A stretch of 64,000 nt of DNA from Candidatus Nitrosotenuis chungbukensis (GCF_000685395.1 NZ_AVSQ01000015.1:140442-204441), one strand, 5' to 3'. Shown: positions 8,415-17,256, counted from the first letter of the stretch. The notes: generated by a model from the letters alone, not told the origin. Numbers and translations: made by a program.

Positions 8415-9287
8415 GTTTGACTTTGCGATTTCTTTGATGTATGCCAGAATTCCTGTGTAGTCAAGGTCGCCAAATCCTTTTTCCACCGCATCTTGGTATA
8501 CTTGGTTTGCCTTTTTTGCCATGGGCAGCTCCAGCCCAAAATCATGGGCGGCCTGATTTATCGTATCTAGGTCTTTTTTGAGGTTGCTTAATGTAAAAGT
8601 GGGCTCAAACGAATCTCTGATCATCTTGTAGGCTTTGGTCTCACTCATGCCTGTCTTAAAATAAGTGGAATTGAGGATTTGGAGAAAAACCTCTGGCTCA
8701 ATTGATGCTCCTCTGGCAAGCGTGATTCCTTCTGATAATGCAAGTGAGAGCATGGCAATTTGTAGATTCATTGCAAGCTTTACTGCGTGCGCAGTTCCGT
8801 TTTCTCCAAGATAAAACACCTTATTCGCAATGACGTCAAAAATTTTTCTGTGTTTTTCAAACGTTTCCCTGTCTCCTCCGACCATCATTACGAGTTCTCC
8901 CTTTATCGCAACATTGGGACCTCCCATGACTGGCGTGTCTAGCATCATTATTCCTTTTTTTGCAAACTCGCCCGCTATTTCCTTTGATGCGATTGGGTTT
9001 ATGGTGCTCATGTCTGCAACTACCAATCCGTCATGTTTTCCACACGATATGCAACTGTCACCAAAAGACACCTTTCTTACAGCATCTGCGTTTTTTACGA
9101 CGGTGAAAACAATATCTGAGTTTTCTGCAACCTCTTTTGGGGTATCGACTATTTTTGCCCCTCTTTCTTGTAGCTGTTTTGTCTTGGCCTTTGTCCTGTT
9201 AAATGCAGTGAGATCGTACCCTGATTCTAAAATGTGTAGTCCGACAGCATTGCCGAGCAACCCAGTCCCGACTAGTCCTATGCGCAT
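8406..9287 (-). CDS. NAD(P)-dependent beta-hydroxyacid dehydrogenase (3-hydroxyisobutyrate dehydrogenase family)
   Basis: The 293-aa enzyme has the N-terminal dinucleotide motif GLVGTGLLGNAVGLHIL (residues about 4-20). The substrate-side motif DTPVMGGPNVAIKGELVMMV corresponds to the family's D-A-P-V-S-G-G signature. The catalytic lysine lies in AVKLAMNLQIA, matching G-x-x-x-K-x-x-x-N. The all-alpha C-terminal domain is complete. Members reduce or oxidise small beta-hydroxyacids or aldehydes such as 3-hydroxyisobutyrate, tartronate semialdehyde, glyoxylate and succinic semialdehyde. Position and motifs cannot decide the substrate. A role linked to the 3-hydroxypropionate/4-hydroxybutyrate carbon cycle is conceivable but unproven. 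Confidence 0.85.
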   Translation of the reverse strand: MRIGLVGTGLLGNAVGLHILESGYDLTAFNRTKAKTKQLQERGAKIVDTPKEVAENSDIVFTVVKNADAVRKVSFGDSCISCGKHDGLVVADMSTINPIASKEIAGEFAKKGIMMLDTPVMGGPNVAIKGELVMMVGGDRETFEKHRKIFDVIANKVFYLGENGTAHAVKLAMNLQIAMLSLALSEGITLARGASIEPEVFLQILNSTYFKTGMSETKAYKMIRDSFEPTFTLSNLKKDLDTINQAAHDFGLELPMAKKANQVYQDAVEKGFGDLDYTGILAYIKEIAKSNLA

Positions 9288-9325
9288 AATTGTTTTTTTT
9301 GACTATTGATTATTTGTGTTGTGCT

Positions 9326-9715
9326 CTAACGCAACTCTTCTTCTGCTACCTGCCACTGTCCGCCGAGCCTTGACGATGTAAATGCGATGTGCCCGATTAC
9401 CTTGTCTCCTCTTCTCACCATTGCGTAATCCTGCTTGCTGATCTTAAGTATGCGCTCTCTTGTTTTGTATCCTCCCTCTATTACCTTGATTTTAAAGCGC
9501 TTACTTGCCTTGACTATTAGCTTTCTCGCAGTCTGTATGTCTCCCATCCATGAAAACATCTCAAACGAGCCAAAATTTTGGGTGGCTACCTCGTAATTGT
9601 ATGATCTGGCCTCAAAATTCAGATCGTCTTTCCTTGCCTCCTCGTTGATCCACTCTATTACCTCTTTTCCATGGCCGCTTTCAACGCCAAATGTTTCAGA
9701 ATTGCCTTTCATCAC
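9326..9715 (-). CDS. Conserved-looking hypothetical protein
   Basis: This 129-aa soluble protein has no family that I recognise. It has balanced charge, several aromatic residues (FGSFEMFSWMGD) and a basic central segment (KLIVKASKRFKIKVIEGGYK) before alternating beta-like stretches. No signal peptide, membrane helix or cysteine cluster is visible. Two adjacent ATG codons (9715 and 9712) could serve as start. It lies 38 nt upstream of the hydroxyacid dehydrogenase on the same strand, so co-transcription is plausible. Confidence 0.55.
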   Translation of the reverse strand: MMKGNSETFGVESGHGKEVIEWINEEARKDDLNFEARSYNYEVATQNFGSFEMFSWMGDIQTARKLIVKASKRFKIKVIEGGYKTRERILKISKQDYAMVRRGDKVIGHIAFTSSRLGGQWQVAEEELR

Positions 9716-9790
9716 GATCTTTACAACACTGACCTGTCATATTCAGTACGTTTGAAAAAAGTTAAATGCCAAGTCAAAGCATGTTAAACA

Positions 9791-10408
9791 ATGCACAAAT
9801 TTGCATTATTTTTCATGCTAGCCCTAACTGCGTCCGCGGTCATGGTGCTCTCAGAACACGTCTTTGCTCAAGAAATGACAGATGATGCTGCTTCTGAGGA
9901 GACAACTGACGAAATCACTACGACTGAGGATGCAACAGGTGAGGAGACAACTGATGAAACCACAGGTGAGGAAACCGATGATTCTTCAGTTGGTATGGCA
10001 GAAACGACAATGTTGGAGACTCGTATTGATTCTCCGCTAAAACAAATGTCGATGGGAGTAGACATCCATCAAATCCAATGCAGTCCTGAATACAAGCTTG
10101 TATTCAAGGCAAGTAACTGGAATCCTGCATGTGTAAAAGAGTCAAGCTTCCAAACGCTTTTAGCTTGGGGCTGGATAGCAAATCATGATCCTTCTCACGA
10201 TGAACTGGCAAAAATGCTGGCGGATCACATGACAAAATATCCTCCTGAAGAAGACACCGAAACAGAACAAGAAAACGAAGCACATATGGAAGAAAACATG
10301 GATGTGGAAGATGACGCATCTAACATGAATGGCACCGACACAGAGCAACCAGAACCAAAATCTCACTCAATTAATCTGACTGAGAGCATGGACATGGGTG
10401 CTCAATAA
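9791..10408 (+). CDS. Secreted acidic protein with an SPLKQ-type domain
   Basis: The 205-aa product has a signal peptide (FALFFMLALTASAVMVLSEHVFAQ). A Thr/Glu/Asp-rich linker of degenerate ETTDE/GEETT repeats follows (about residues 30-65). Next is a compact domain beginning SPLKQMSMGVDIHQIQC and containing NPACVKESSFQTLLAWGW (about residues 80-130). Domains with the pattern SPLKQ...C...PACVK...L...GW recur at the ends of secreted archaeal proteins, and its two cysteines may form a disulfide. The tail is again acidic and Met/Asn rich. A TATA-like GTTAAATG lies about 27 nt before the ATG. It is exported; binding to metal or to the surface is a guess. Confidence 0.7.
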   Translation: MHKFALFFMLALTASAVMVLSEHVFAQEMTDDAASEETTDEITTTEDATGEETTDETTGEETDDSSVGMAETTMLETRIDSPLKQMSMGVDIHQIQCSPEYKLVFKASNWNPACVKESSFQTLLAWGWIANHDPSHDELAKMLADHMTKYPPEEDTETEQENEAHMEENMDVEDDASNMNGTDTEQPEPKSHSINLTESMDMGAQ

Positions 10409-10487
10409 CCAAACAAACAATTCGACAAATCTGTACACAATTTTTTAATTCATTGTAGATTAGTGTGGTGCATGTTCATATTCTAGA

Positions 10488-11765
10488 ATGGAATCAATAA
10501 ACAAAAAATGGCTAGGCTTTATTCTGCCAATCAACATTGCAGCCGAAGGACTGCACACCGTAATTCCATTGTTTGTCTTATCGCTTGGAGGCGGCATAGG
10601 CGAAGTTTCAGTCATAATTGCAATTCATTATGGCGCAGCCGCCCTTGGCTCTATCTTCTGGGGTAAGATACTTGACAAATATCATGTAAAAAAAGCAGTT
10701 TTGCTGGTGACGTTTTCAATGATTCTGATTTGTTGCCTGTGGCTGTATTATACGACAAACATTGAACCAATCTATGTAATATCTCCTCTGTCTGGATTTT
10801 TCCTTACTGCTCGAGGCCCGGTAACGCAGATGCTTGTCATGGAAACAAGTCCGAACAATCAGTGGGGCAAATTCTTTGCCAGGGCCTCAATACTGTCTAC
10901 TCTTGGAAGTCTTGCGGCAATGCTAATTGGCGCTGTCTGGAGCTTTTACTTTGATATCAGACAATATTTTATGATCTGCGCGATAGCTACCGCAATATCA
11001 ATTGCAATTAGCCTGCAAATATCAAAAACCCACTTTCATATTGAGAGAAACACACTTGTGCAATCCATCCACGGAATACAACACATTTTTAGTCATTTTC
11101 GTATGCACAATCATTTTTTCTTTCCAAAGGTTCCAGAGTTGTATGACTTTAAACACATCATAATTCTCTTTAAAGGAAAGATATCGCACGAAATTGGATT
11201 CTTGTTCTTGACAAACTTTTTGTTTTACTTTGGAAGTAACATTTACTTTACGGCACTGACTCCGTTTTTGAAAAGCTTTGGACTTTCTGACTCGACTGTC
11301 TTCTCATTGTATCTTGTGCATTCTGGGACAATGGTCGGGTTTTTCTTTTTGGCCCCGAAAATAATTACGAGGGTTGGAGAAGAACGATCTACTATGATGG
11401 CATACGTGCCGAGAGTCATCGGAGTTCTAATTGCTGGGTTTGTGGTTACTTTGTTTATTGGATCAGGATTGCTAGCAGCTGCAATTGCCTCCATGTGCTT
11501 GATGGTGGTGGGATTTTCAATCTACAGTACGTCAAACTCCTTGCTGTTGTTTAAGGCAATTCCAAAGGGGTTTGAAGGTACGTACCTTGGCGTTAATAGC
11601 TCTATGGTTGGTATGGGTGTGTTTGGAGGTGCGCTCACCGCGGGGTTTGTGACAAAGACCTTCAACTATCCTGCCACGTTTTTGGTCTCCGTGCTAGTTT
11701 TGATTGGTTCGGCCGTTCTCTTTAGGATGTATTTACATCACAAACTGTCTGGCAGAATTCTATAA
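10488..11765 (+). CDS. Major facilitator superfamily transporter
   Basis: The 425-aa protein shows about 12 hydrophobic segments in two bundles of six. The A-motif-like loop GKILDKYHVKKAVLL lies between helices 2 and 3 (about residues 60-75). The central loop (residues about 190-230) is unusually long and histidine-rich (HGIQHIFSHFRMHNHFFF). The second half includes FYFGSNIYFTALTPFLKSFG and a G-rich helix near GVNSSMVGMGVFGGALTAG. It should move a small solute or drug across the cytoplasmic membrane, driven by a cation gradient. Substrate is not predictable. The His-rich central loop might bind a metal. Confidence 0.85.
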   Translation: MESINKKWLGFILPINIAAEGLHTVIPLFVLSLGGGIGEVSVIIAIHYGAAALGSIFWGKILDKYHVKKAVLLVTFSMILICCLWLYYTTNIEPIYVISPLSGFFLTARGPVTQMLVMETSPNNQWGKFFARASILSTLGSLAAMLIGAVWSFYFDIRQYFMICAIATAISIAISLQISKTHFHIERNTLVQSIHGIQHIFSHFRMHNHFFFPKVPELYDFKHIIILFKGKISHEIGFLFLTNFLFYFGSNIYFTALTPFLKSFGLSDSTVFSLYLVHSGTMVGFFFLAPKIITRVGEERSTMMAYVPRVIGVLIAGFVVTLFIGSGLLAAAIASMCLMVVGFSIYSTSNSLLLFKAIPKGFEGTYLGVNSSMVGMGVFGGALTAGFVTKTFNYPATFLVSVLVLIGSAVLFRMYLHHKLSGRIL

Positions 11766-11785
11766 GATCACAAAAAATGGGAAAA

Positions 11786-12382
11786 CTAGTCTGTCCGTGG
11801 AATCTTGCCCTTTAAATCAAAGATCTTCTGTATCGCTGCATCCGCATTGGCGTACTTTACGTTAAAGTCTTTGTTAAGGGATATCATCTGGACTCGACTT
11901 GTTGCCGAATTTTTGTAGTATGCATCCCAAGCATCTTTTGCCTTGCCGCCTCCCGAGAGGATGTGGTCTCTGGCGCTTTGTGCAGATTTTATCTTGTCTT
12001 GTTGGTAACTGAACATTGACAGGTAGATGCCTTGTATTTCGATTGGCTTTTTTGAAACAAATTTTGCAAATGCGCTTTGGGAGGTAAACGGCTCATTGTC
12101 TTTATTCATCCTGCCGATTTCCTCATTTAGCCTTGCATTGGCAATGTTTCTTGCCTCTTGTATTGCCTTGTTTTGTTGGGACTGAATTTTTTTCCCTTCC
12201 TGCATCTCTGCAAGGATTTTCTTTGATTGCTCTATTTTTTTGAGGATTTGCATCATCACTGGATTGTTTTTTATCTTTTCAGTCGCCTTGATCTCTTCGC
12301 TTTCAATCGCAAAGATTTGCGTGGTGTTTAGTATTGCGAAAAGACTGAGGATCATTCCACAGAAAACAAATTTGCTAGTCAT
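11786..12382 (-). CDS. Secreted helical protein of unknown function
   Basis: The ATG at 12382 gives a 198-aa product with a good signal peptide (MTSKFVFCGMILSLFAILNT...IFA). An upstream ATG at 12436 would bury it behind 18 polar residues, so I prefer the shorter form. The mature part is almost wholly helical and charged, with a coiled-coil segment (IEQSKKILAEMQEGKKIQSQ) and a C-terminal helical region containing a glycine-rich turn (LSGGGKAKDAWDAYY). There are no cysteines in the mature part. It lies 20 nt from the convergent MFS gene. Function is unknown. Confidence 0.65.
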   Translation of the reverse strand: MTSKFVFCGMILSLFAILNTTQIFAIESEEIKATEKIKNNPVMMQILKKIEQSKKILAEMQEGKKIQSQQNKAIQEARNIANARLNEEIGRMNKDNEPFTSQSAFAKFVSKKPIEIQGIYLSMFSYQQDKIKSAQSARDHILSGGGKAKDAWDAYYKNSATSRVQMISLNKDFNVKYANADAAIQKIFDLKGKIPRTD

Positions 12383-12497
12383 TGGCTCAATCAAACAAAT
12401 TTTTGTATTTAGCGTTTTGACAGGAGTTCTCAGCAATGCTTAAGTTCTGGACTTGGACACAAACACAATTAAAAGTACCAACTGATCGAAAACTCAC

Positions 12498-12860
12498 GTG
12501 ATTACGATAGACTGTAGGGAAATAGAGTCTTACAAGCATGAATTGGCAGTATTTGTGGCCGACTGGATTGGCGCAATACCTACAATGAAACTGCATGAAT
12601 TTGTGCTGTCTCCTATAGAAAACGAGCACCTTGATACGGAAAAGATTGTCAAGGGGATACGGGAATTCCTTGCATCCCTTGGGGAAACTGCAAACTTTGC
12701 AGTGCTACCAAAAGACCAAATCATACTGGTAAAATCTTTATCCGATGCCCCACTTGTAAGGGAAAAGCAACCCGAATCCATGTTTACGTGCACTCATTGC
12801 GGCTATATCACGCAGTACGAGGGCTTGTTACAAACACACATGAAACTGCACTATTTGTGA
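12498..12860 (+). CDS. C2H2 zinc-finger protein
   Basis: The 120-aa product starts at GTG 12498, with a TATA-like CAATTAAAAG about 26 nt upstream. The first 85 residues form an alpha/beta domain of unknown type. The C-terminus holds a single classical zinc finger: C-T-H-C, twelve residues, then H-M-K-L-H (FTCTHCGY ... LLQTHMKLHYL), which is C-x2-C-x12-H-x3-H. Single C2H2 fingers in archaea usually bind DNA, RNA or protein partners. The N-terminal domain may be a dimerisation or ligand module. A regulator role is inference. Confidence 0.7.
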   Translation: MITIDCREIESYKHELAVFVADWIGAIPTMKLHEFVLSPIENEHLDTEKIVKGIREFLASLGETANFAVLPKDQIILVKSLSDAPLVREKQPESMFTCTHCGYITQYEGLLQTHMKLHYL

Positions 12861-13157
12861 TGATTGTTCAAAGCAAATTTTCCTTTATTTGTCTCCATTG
12901 TCTCAAGCCCTCATGGGCACACGTTGCGGTATTTTGAGGCTCGTGTTGTTTGTCTGTTTGTTGGAAAATGTACTCAAACACGAATTTCTTATATCTGACG
13001 AACGACATTATGTATTGTGGGAGAAACAAAAAAAGACTCCAATGTCTCTTGCGAAACATGTCCGTTGGACATTGTGGCACAAAAGATTGCCAAAATATTC
13101 AGGCGCAAGTAACTTTCATAACAATATTTTTAACTCAAATGGGATCTCTGCAATAAA
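12861..13157. other. 297-nt stretch without a confident gene
   Basis: Two short frames were weighed. On the plus strand 12950-13156 contains CxHC-like residues (MYCGRNKKRLQC ... GHCGTKDC) and stops 2 nt before the next gene's TTG. On the minus strand, an ATG at 13008 would give 46 aa ending CAHEGLRQWRQIKENLL (12868-13008). Each has a few protein-like features, but they overlap and neither has a clear start signal. I do not call either as a gene. Confidence 0.4.
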
Positions 13158-13634
13158 TTGGCATCTGCTATAGGGCTGGTCTTTTCAAATTATTCGTATG
13201 TGTCGTTATCTGCTGCAATATTTACCGGACTGCTGATGCTTTTATCCTCGCTCTCAGAGTATGTGTTTTTTACGCCTTCTTTTGTGTTCTATGTCCCATA
13301 TGACAGATTAGTCGGATTTGTTTTGATCTTGGCAGTCTCCTTTCTATCTGGGCTGGTGATCCCGATGAATGTGTATAGGATCATAACTCTGCAAAACAAG
13401 CCCGGGCGAATCGGTGGCAGCTTTATAGGCTCAATCATAGGTGCATCTGCTGGCGCCTGTAGTTGCGGCCCTGTTGGATTTGCAATAATTTCGACATTTG
13501 GCACAGTCGGCGGTGTGGCCACGTCGCTTCTTAGCACATACGAGATTCCATTGAGAATACTGTCGTCTGGAATCTTGGTCTATGTGTATTACACCACTAC
13601 CAAATCCCTATCGATTAACTGCAAAATTGGCTAA
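13158..13634 (+). CDS. Four-helix membrane protein with a GACSCGPVGF motif
   Basis: The 158-aa product, starting at TTG 13158, has about four membrane helices. The first three are in AAIFTGLLMLLSSLSEYVFF, GFVLILAVSFLSGLVIPM and GSFIGSIIGASAGA. The last two loops and helices carry the cysteine motif GACSCGPVGFAIISTFG. The two cysteines one residue apart, inside a glycine-rich hairpin between helices, suggest a metal or redox site within the membrane. I do not recognise the family by name. No neighbour points to its function. A long inverted repeat follows 11 nt after the stop. Confidence 0.65.
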   Translation: MASAIGLVFSNYSYVSLSAAIFTGLLMLLSSLSEYVFFTPSFVFYVPYDRLVGFVLILAVSFLSGLVIPMNVYRIITLQNKPGRIGGSFIGSIIGASAGACSCGPVGFAIISTFGTVGGVATSLLSTYEIPLRILSSGILVYVYYTTTKSLSINCKIG

Positions 13635-13989
13635 AATAGAAAGATTGCCTGAATCATTAGAAGACAAGAAGCCACGAGATAGGACTGGGGAAAATGATTC
13701 AGGCATTCATTAACATCTAGTCGTTAATCTTGAATATCAGACAATGTGTGTTGAATTTGGACAAACTTCAGGTTAATATTCAGACGTTAAATTTTTCAAA
13801 AAGTAGTTTGAAGGTTAAATTTCTGGACTTGGTTCCCTTGTTGACTGGAAATTACAAGAAAAGTGAACTTTTTCAAACCTGAAAATCTATGAAGGGCTAA
13901 CTGACTGCTAATTTCATGACGATAATGTTTGTTCCTGCAAGACCAAGTAAGCGAACCCTTGAGGCCGATGATGACGCTGATGAGAATAA
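13635..13989. other. 355-nt non-coding stretch with inverted repeats
   Basis: No convincing gene lies here. The stretch holds the long 13-bp-stem hairpin at 13646-13705, then AT-rich DNA with shorter imperfect inverted repeats (AGTTTGAAGG near 13808 and TTCAAACCT near 13873). A tiny frame from ATG 13916 encodes 25 residues ending in an acidic tail (ADDDADENN) and overlaps the end of the next gene; I do not call it. The region may encode a structured RNA or be a decayed remnant. Confidence 0.45.
13646..13705. repeat. Long inverted repeat (13-bp perfect stem, 34-nt loop)
   Basis: TGCCTGAATCATT (13646-13658) and AATGATTCAGGCA (13693-13705) are exact reverse complements separated by 34 nt of purine-rich sequence. 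It starts 11 nt after the stop codon of the membrane-protein gene. No T-run follows, so it is not a standard intrinsic terminator. It could fold as an RNA hairpin in the 3' UTR, a small non-coding RNA, or be a remnant of a mobile element's terminal repeats. Confidence 0.55.
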
Positions 13990-14913
13990 TTAGAACTTTA
14001 GTCGTCTAAAGGAATTTTCTGGAGTTTTGATGTCTGAGAATTCCTGCGGATGGATTATTTTTGCCAGGATTTCGATTCCCGTTATGGTTCTGATGCTTGG
14101 CTTTGAAAAATAAGAGTTTGCGTCAACTGCAAAGACTTGGCTGTTTTCTATCGCCCGTAATTTTTTCCATCTTTGGTTGTTTTGCAGGACTTCGGTGCAT
14201 TCCGACTCCGTTCTTTTTGTGTCAAAACCGCACGGCATCATGACTATGATGTCGGGGTCTGCCTTTTCTACTTCATCTATTGTCATGCGCCTGGAGTGCT
14301 CCCCTGTGGCACTTATTGAATTGACGCCGCCTGCAATTTCTATCATTTGAGGAACCCAATGACCTGATGTAAAGAATGGATCAATCCATTCTATGCACAA
14401 CACCTTTTTACTTTTGACGTCTTTGGATTTGATAAAATCAATTCTTTTTTTTAGGGATTCTACAAGTTTTTCTCCCTCTTTCTCCTTTCCAATTTTTTGC
14501 GCGATTTCTATGACAGTGCCTAGGATCTCTTCGATGGTGTGTGGATCAAGAACCAGCACTTGGGGCCTTTTCTGCAGGATCTGAAGTGCCTTGTTTACTT
14601 CATTGGTGTATGCAGAACAAACTGCACACGTCCCCTGTGCAATTATGAGATCTGGGTCTGCTTCTTTGAGGTTTGCCTCGTTTACTGTGAAGATGTCTCT
14701 TCCCTCCCTTGCCAGCTCTGAAACTTTGTCGTCGATTTGTTTTGAGGTCATCTTCTCTGGGTCGAAAATAGAATTGATTATTCGTAATTTTGTTTTTGCT
14801 TGTTGTGGATAAAGGCACTCATGGGTTACGCCAACTATGTTTTCTTCAGCCCCAAGCTCGTACATTAATTCTGTCGCACTTGGAAGAAACGAAACAATTC
14901 TTCTTGCGTGCAT
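13990..14913 (-). CDS. Cobalamin-binding BtuF-like protein without a signal peptide
   Basis: The 307-aa product begins directly with the fold of class III periplasmic binding proteins: RIVSFLPSATELMYELGAEE and VGVTHECLYP. It continues with the long linking helix (EEILGTVIEIAQKIG) and WIDPFFTSGHWVPQMIEIAGG in the second lobe. The family binds vitamin B12 or, in related members, siderophores and haem. No signal peptide or lipobox is visible, so the protein may be cytoplasmic or carry another role such as B12 storage or trafficking. No BtuCD genes are nearby. Nitrososphaeria generally make cobalamin, and a B12-binding sensor lies at 29094-29936. Confidence 0.75.
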   Translation of the reverse strand: MHARRIVSFLPSATELMYELGAEENIVGVTHECLYPQQAKTKLRIINSIFDPEKMTSKQIDDKVSELAREGRDIFTVNEANLKEADPDLIIAQGTCAVCSAYTNEVNKALQILQKRPQVLVLDPHTIEEILGTVIEIAQKIGKEKEGEKLVESLKKRIDFIKSKDVKSKKVLCIEWIDPFFTSGHWVPQMIEIAGGVNSISATGEHSRRMTIDEVEKADPDIIVMMPCGFDTKRTESECTEVLQNNQRWKKLRAIENSQVFAVDANSYFSKPSIRTITGIEILAKIIHPQEFSDIKTPENSFRRLKF

Positions 14914-15106
14914 GAAGTTGATTCAAAATAGTGAGATTTTAACTAATTTTTGATCGGTGCCGGTGTTTTTACAACTGGTTGATTTGTGCCGTTTAAACGA
15001 GTTTTATTCAATATTTGACGCATTTTAAGAGAACATTTGATCACACAAAAGCGAATTGAATTTAACCTCCCTATTTACTATCTTCTTTTTCACTACAACA
15101 GCATTG

Positions 15107-15919
15107 ATGTCTCAAAGATATCGTCAAAAAATACATTATCGAGTTAAAGTAATCCCAATTAAGAGAATTCATGTATGGGATGAGGCTCAGGCACGCTCCC
15201 TTGACAGGGATGGCATACGTGAGCTCGCAAAATCCATTAAAAACGAGGGATTGCAGAATCCGCCAATGGTCCAAAAGGACGGACGTGGTCGCTTTCTCCT
15301 AATGTCTGGTCAAAGAAGACTTGCCGCCTTGAAGCTTCTAAGGGCAAAAAAAATTCCGGTTTTGGTATTGACAAAGGGATATGATCTTGAAAATGCAAAG
15401 GCTGCATCTGTGATTGAAAACCTGCATCGTAAAAACATGGCACCAAAAGACATGGCAAGCTCGTGTCGTTTTCTTGCCGAGAAAATGGGCGTGACTGGCG
15501 GTGCTCACTCGCTTGGAATCTCACGTAAAACTTTTAAAAAATATGTTGGTTTTGCAGCACTTCCTGAAAAAATAAAGAACTTGGTTCCAGGCACCATATC
15601 TAGCAGCGTGGCAATCAGTCTTAATCAAATTATTCCAAATGTGAATAAAGCAGTACTTGTTGCAGAAAGGATTTCAGTGTTAGATGCACGTACACAAAAA
15701 AATTATCTTAGATTGCTCGCAAAGCATCCTTCTGCAAACCACCGCAAATTGCTCAAAAAAGCACGGATCCTTGCAGTTAGACGAACAGTTCCACTTACAC
15801 TGTCGTCGTCATATGCAAAAAAACTCGAAAAAGAATCCCAGTATCGGGAAGAAGACCCAGAAAAATTAGCACGACAAATAGTGGTATCTTGGCTTTCAAA
15901 AAGAAGCCACAAGCGATAA
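15107..15919 (+). CDS. ParB/Spo0J-like DNA-binding protein
   Basis: The ATG at 15107 gives about 270 aa and removes an improbable hydrophobic leader that an upstream TTG (15056) would add. Residues about 12-100 form the ParB N-terminal (ParB/Srx) domain, with IKRIHVWDEAQARSL, then the box GQRRLAALKLL and VIENLHRKNMAPKDMA. A helix-turn-helix region follows (LAEKMGVTGGAHSLGISRKTF), then a basic C-terminal tail. Such proteins bind DNA sites and, in bacteria, clamp onto chromosomes using CTP. No ParA ATPase gene is adjacent. A chromosome-associated role in this archaeon is likely but its partner is unknown. Confidence 0.8.
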   Translation: MSQRYRQKIHYRVKVIPIKRIHVWDEAQARSLDRDGIRELAKSIKNEGLQNPPMVQKDGRGRFLLMSGQRRLAALKLLRAKKIPVLVLTKGYDLENAKAASVIENLHRKNMAPKDMASSCRFLAEKMGVTGGAHSLGISRKTFKKYVGFAALPEKIKNLVPGTISSSVAISLNQIIPNVNKAVLVAERISVLDARTQKNYLRLLAKHPSANHRKLLKKARILAVRRTVPLTLSSSYAKKLEKESQYREEDPEKLARQIVVSWLSKRSHKR

Positions 15920-16027
15920 TTTCTATTTTTACGAATCCGAAAAATCTATCTTTGCACAAACCTTGAAAGCAAGTCAGCTGTCAATCAATCATTCAAACTA
16001 AATACCTGAGACCTCACTTGTCAACTG

Positions 16028-17188
16028 TTGAGCCCAAACGCGCAGGACATAAGAAAGTCAATTGAGCAGAACTGGAAAGAATATCTGTCAAGGTATGGGA
16101 ATCTATTTTCGTCTGATTCGATTAGCGGATCTAGTCCGCCATCTGTCTTTGTGGGCTCGTATGGCTACCCTAAAGTCGGCGTGGGGCCGATGGTCCCGCC
16201 AATCCACGGTGACACTAGTCTTTTAGATCTGCCTGAAAAATGGTCTGGGAAAACACTGGAAGATATTGTAAATTTCAGGCTAAAACTAGTTCGAGGGGTG
16301 CAAAATGTTTCAGTTGCACATCCGCAGGGACGTTACATTGAAAGCCTTCAAGAACTTGCAATGTCGTCAAATACACCTGACTCTGACATTGTATTTGAAA
16401 AACACACATCTCCAATCACGACAATAGATGGCGAATCTGCGCCGTTTGGACCAATTGGTGAAGTAAAGACTGCCAAATTTTCCGGCATGTCTACAAACCA
16501 AACCATTGAAAAAACGTACTATGACAAGGATCTAAAAGCAGAAGATGCTGTGGTGTCGCTATATGAGAGCGGAATTGAAATTTCAAAAATCCAAAAATGT
16601 TTTAGCATTGGAATGTTTGGAAAAGAACGAAAACTCGTACCTACACGATGGAGCATTACTGCGACAGATGACATCATATCGAAAAGTCTTGTTGCGGAAA
16701 TTTTGGACTATCAAACAATCGACAGCTATCAAGTCTTTACACATGAGCACCTGGGAAATATTTTCTCAGTTTTCCTATTTCCGCACAGGTGGATTTTTGA
16801 AATGGAGGAGGCATGGTACACGGAAAAAGGAGAAATTGGCTTTGGCGCGGACGCCGAGGATGCAAACGGAATTGATCACTATCCGAGCATAGCTGGGGCG
16901 TATTTTGCAGCAAAGCTTGGAGTCGCAGAACATCTAAAAAGAAAACAAAGACAGGCAGGTGTTTTAGTTCTGCGCGAAATAAGGCCAGAATATGCAGTGC
17001 CAGTCGGAGTGTGGCAAGTAAGGGAGGCAATTAGGGCAGCAATGTCAAAAATTCCAGTTTTGGCAGAAACAATAGATGACGGACTGAGCTTGGCCTGCAA
17101 ACATATGAGCATTAGTAAAAGCGAATGGCTCACAAAAGGAACCACGCTGAAAATGCTAAAACAAAAGTCAATTGCAGACTATTTCTGA
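16028..17188 (+). CDS. nreA: DNA repair protein NreA with C-terminal PCNA-interacting motif
   Basis: The 386-aa product, from TTG 16028, matches archaeal NreA/Nre over its length. It has the conserved N-terminal segment PPSVFVGSYGYPKVGVGPM (residues about 37-55), a middle portion with VPTRWSITATDD, and C-terminal conserved segments. The last eight residues, QKSIADYF, fit a PCNA-interacting peptide (Q-x-x-hydrophobic-x-x-aromatic-aromatic). In Haloferax and relatives Nre proteins protect against DNA crosslinking damage, and their PIP box binds PCNA. No cysteine-rich zinc motif is seen at the N-terminus, unlike some family members. The gene stands alone on the plus strand. Confidence 0.85.
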   Translation: MSPNAQDIRKSIEQNWKEYLSRYGNLFSSDSISGSSPPSVFVGSYGYPKVGVGPMVPPIHGDTSLLDLPEKWSGKTLEDIVNFRLKLVRGVQNVSVAHPQGRYIESLQELAMSSNTPDSDIVFEKHTSPITTIDGESAPFGPIGEVKTAKFSGMSTNQTIEKTYYDKDLKAEDAVVSLYESGIEISKIQKCFSIGMFGKERKLVPTRWSITATDDIISKSLVAEILDYQTIDSYQVFTHEHLGNIFSVFLFPHRWIFEMEEAWYTEKGEIGFGADAEDANGIDHYPSIAGAYFAAKLGVAEHLKRKQRQAGVLVLREIRPEYAVPVGVWQVREAIRAAMSKIPVLAETIDDGLSLACKHMSISKSEWLTKGTTLKMLKQKSIADYF

Positions 17189-17227
17189 CAAATTGTCGAT
17201 TCCAACTAGTATGAATTCTTCTTAAGT

Positions 17228-17235
17228 CTTAAATG
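17228..17235 (+). promoter_or_regulatory. TATA-like element for the microprotein/tubulin-like operon
   Basis: CTTAAATG at 17228-17235 lies about 26-29 nt upstream of the ATG at 17257. That matches the spacing of an archaeal TATA box to a leaderless start. This would make the microprotein the first cistron and the tubulin-like GTPase the second. Confidence 0.4.
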
Positions 17236-17256
17236 CAAAACCGTCATAGTACATTT

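Noticed and set aside
12868..13156. Two short competing frames in the 12861-13157 gap
   Set aside because: They overlap each other on opposite strands, neither has a clear start, and their zinc-like residues are too irregular to call.
13916..13993. A 25-codon frame ending in an acidic tail
   Set aside because: It overlaps the end of the BtuF-like gene and has no start signal or recognisable motif.
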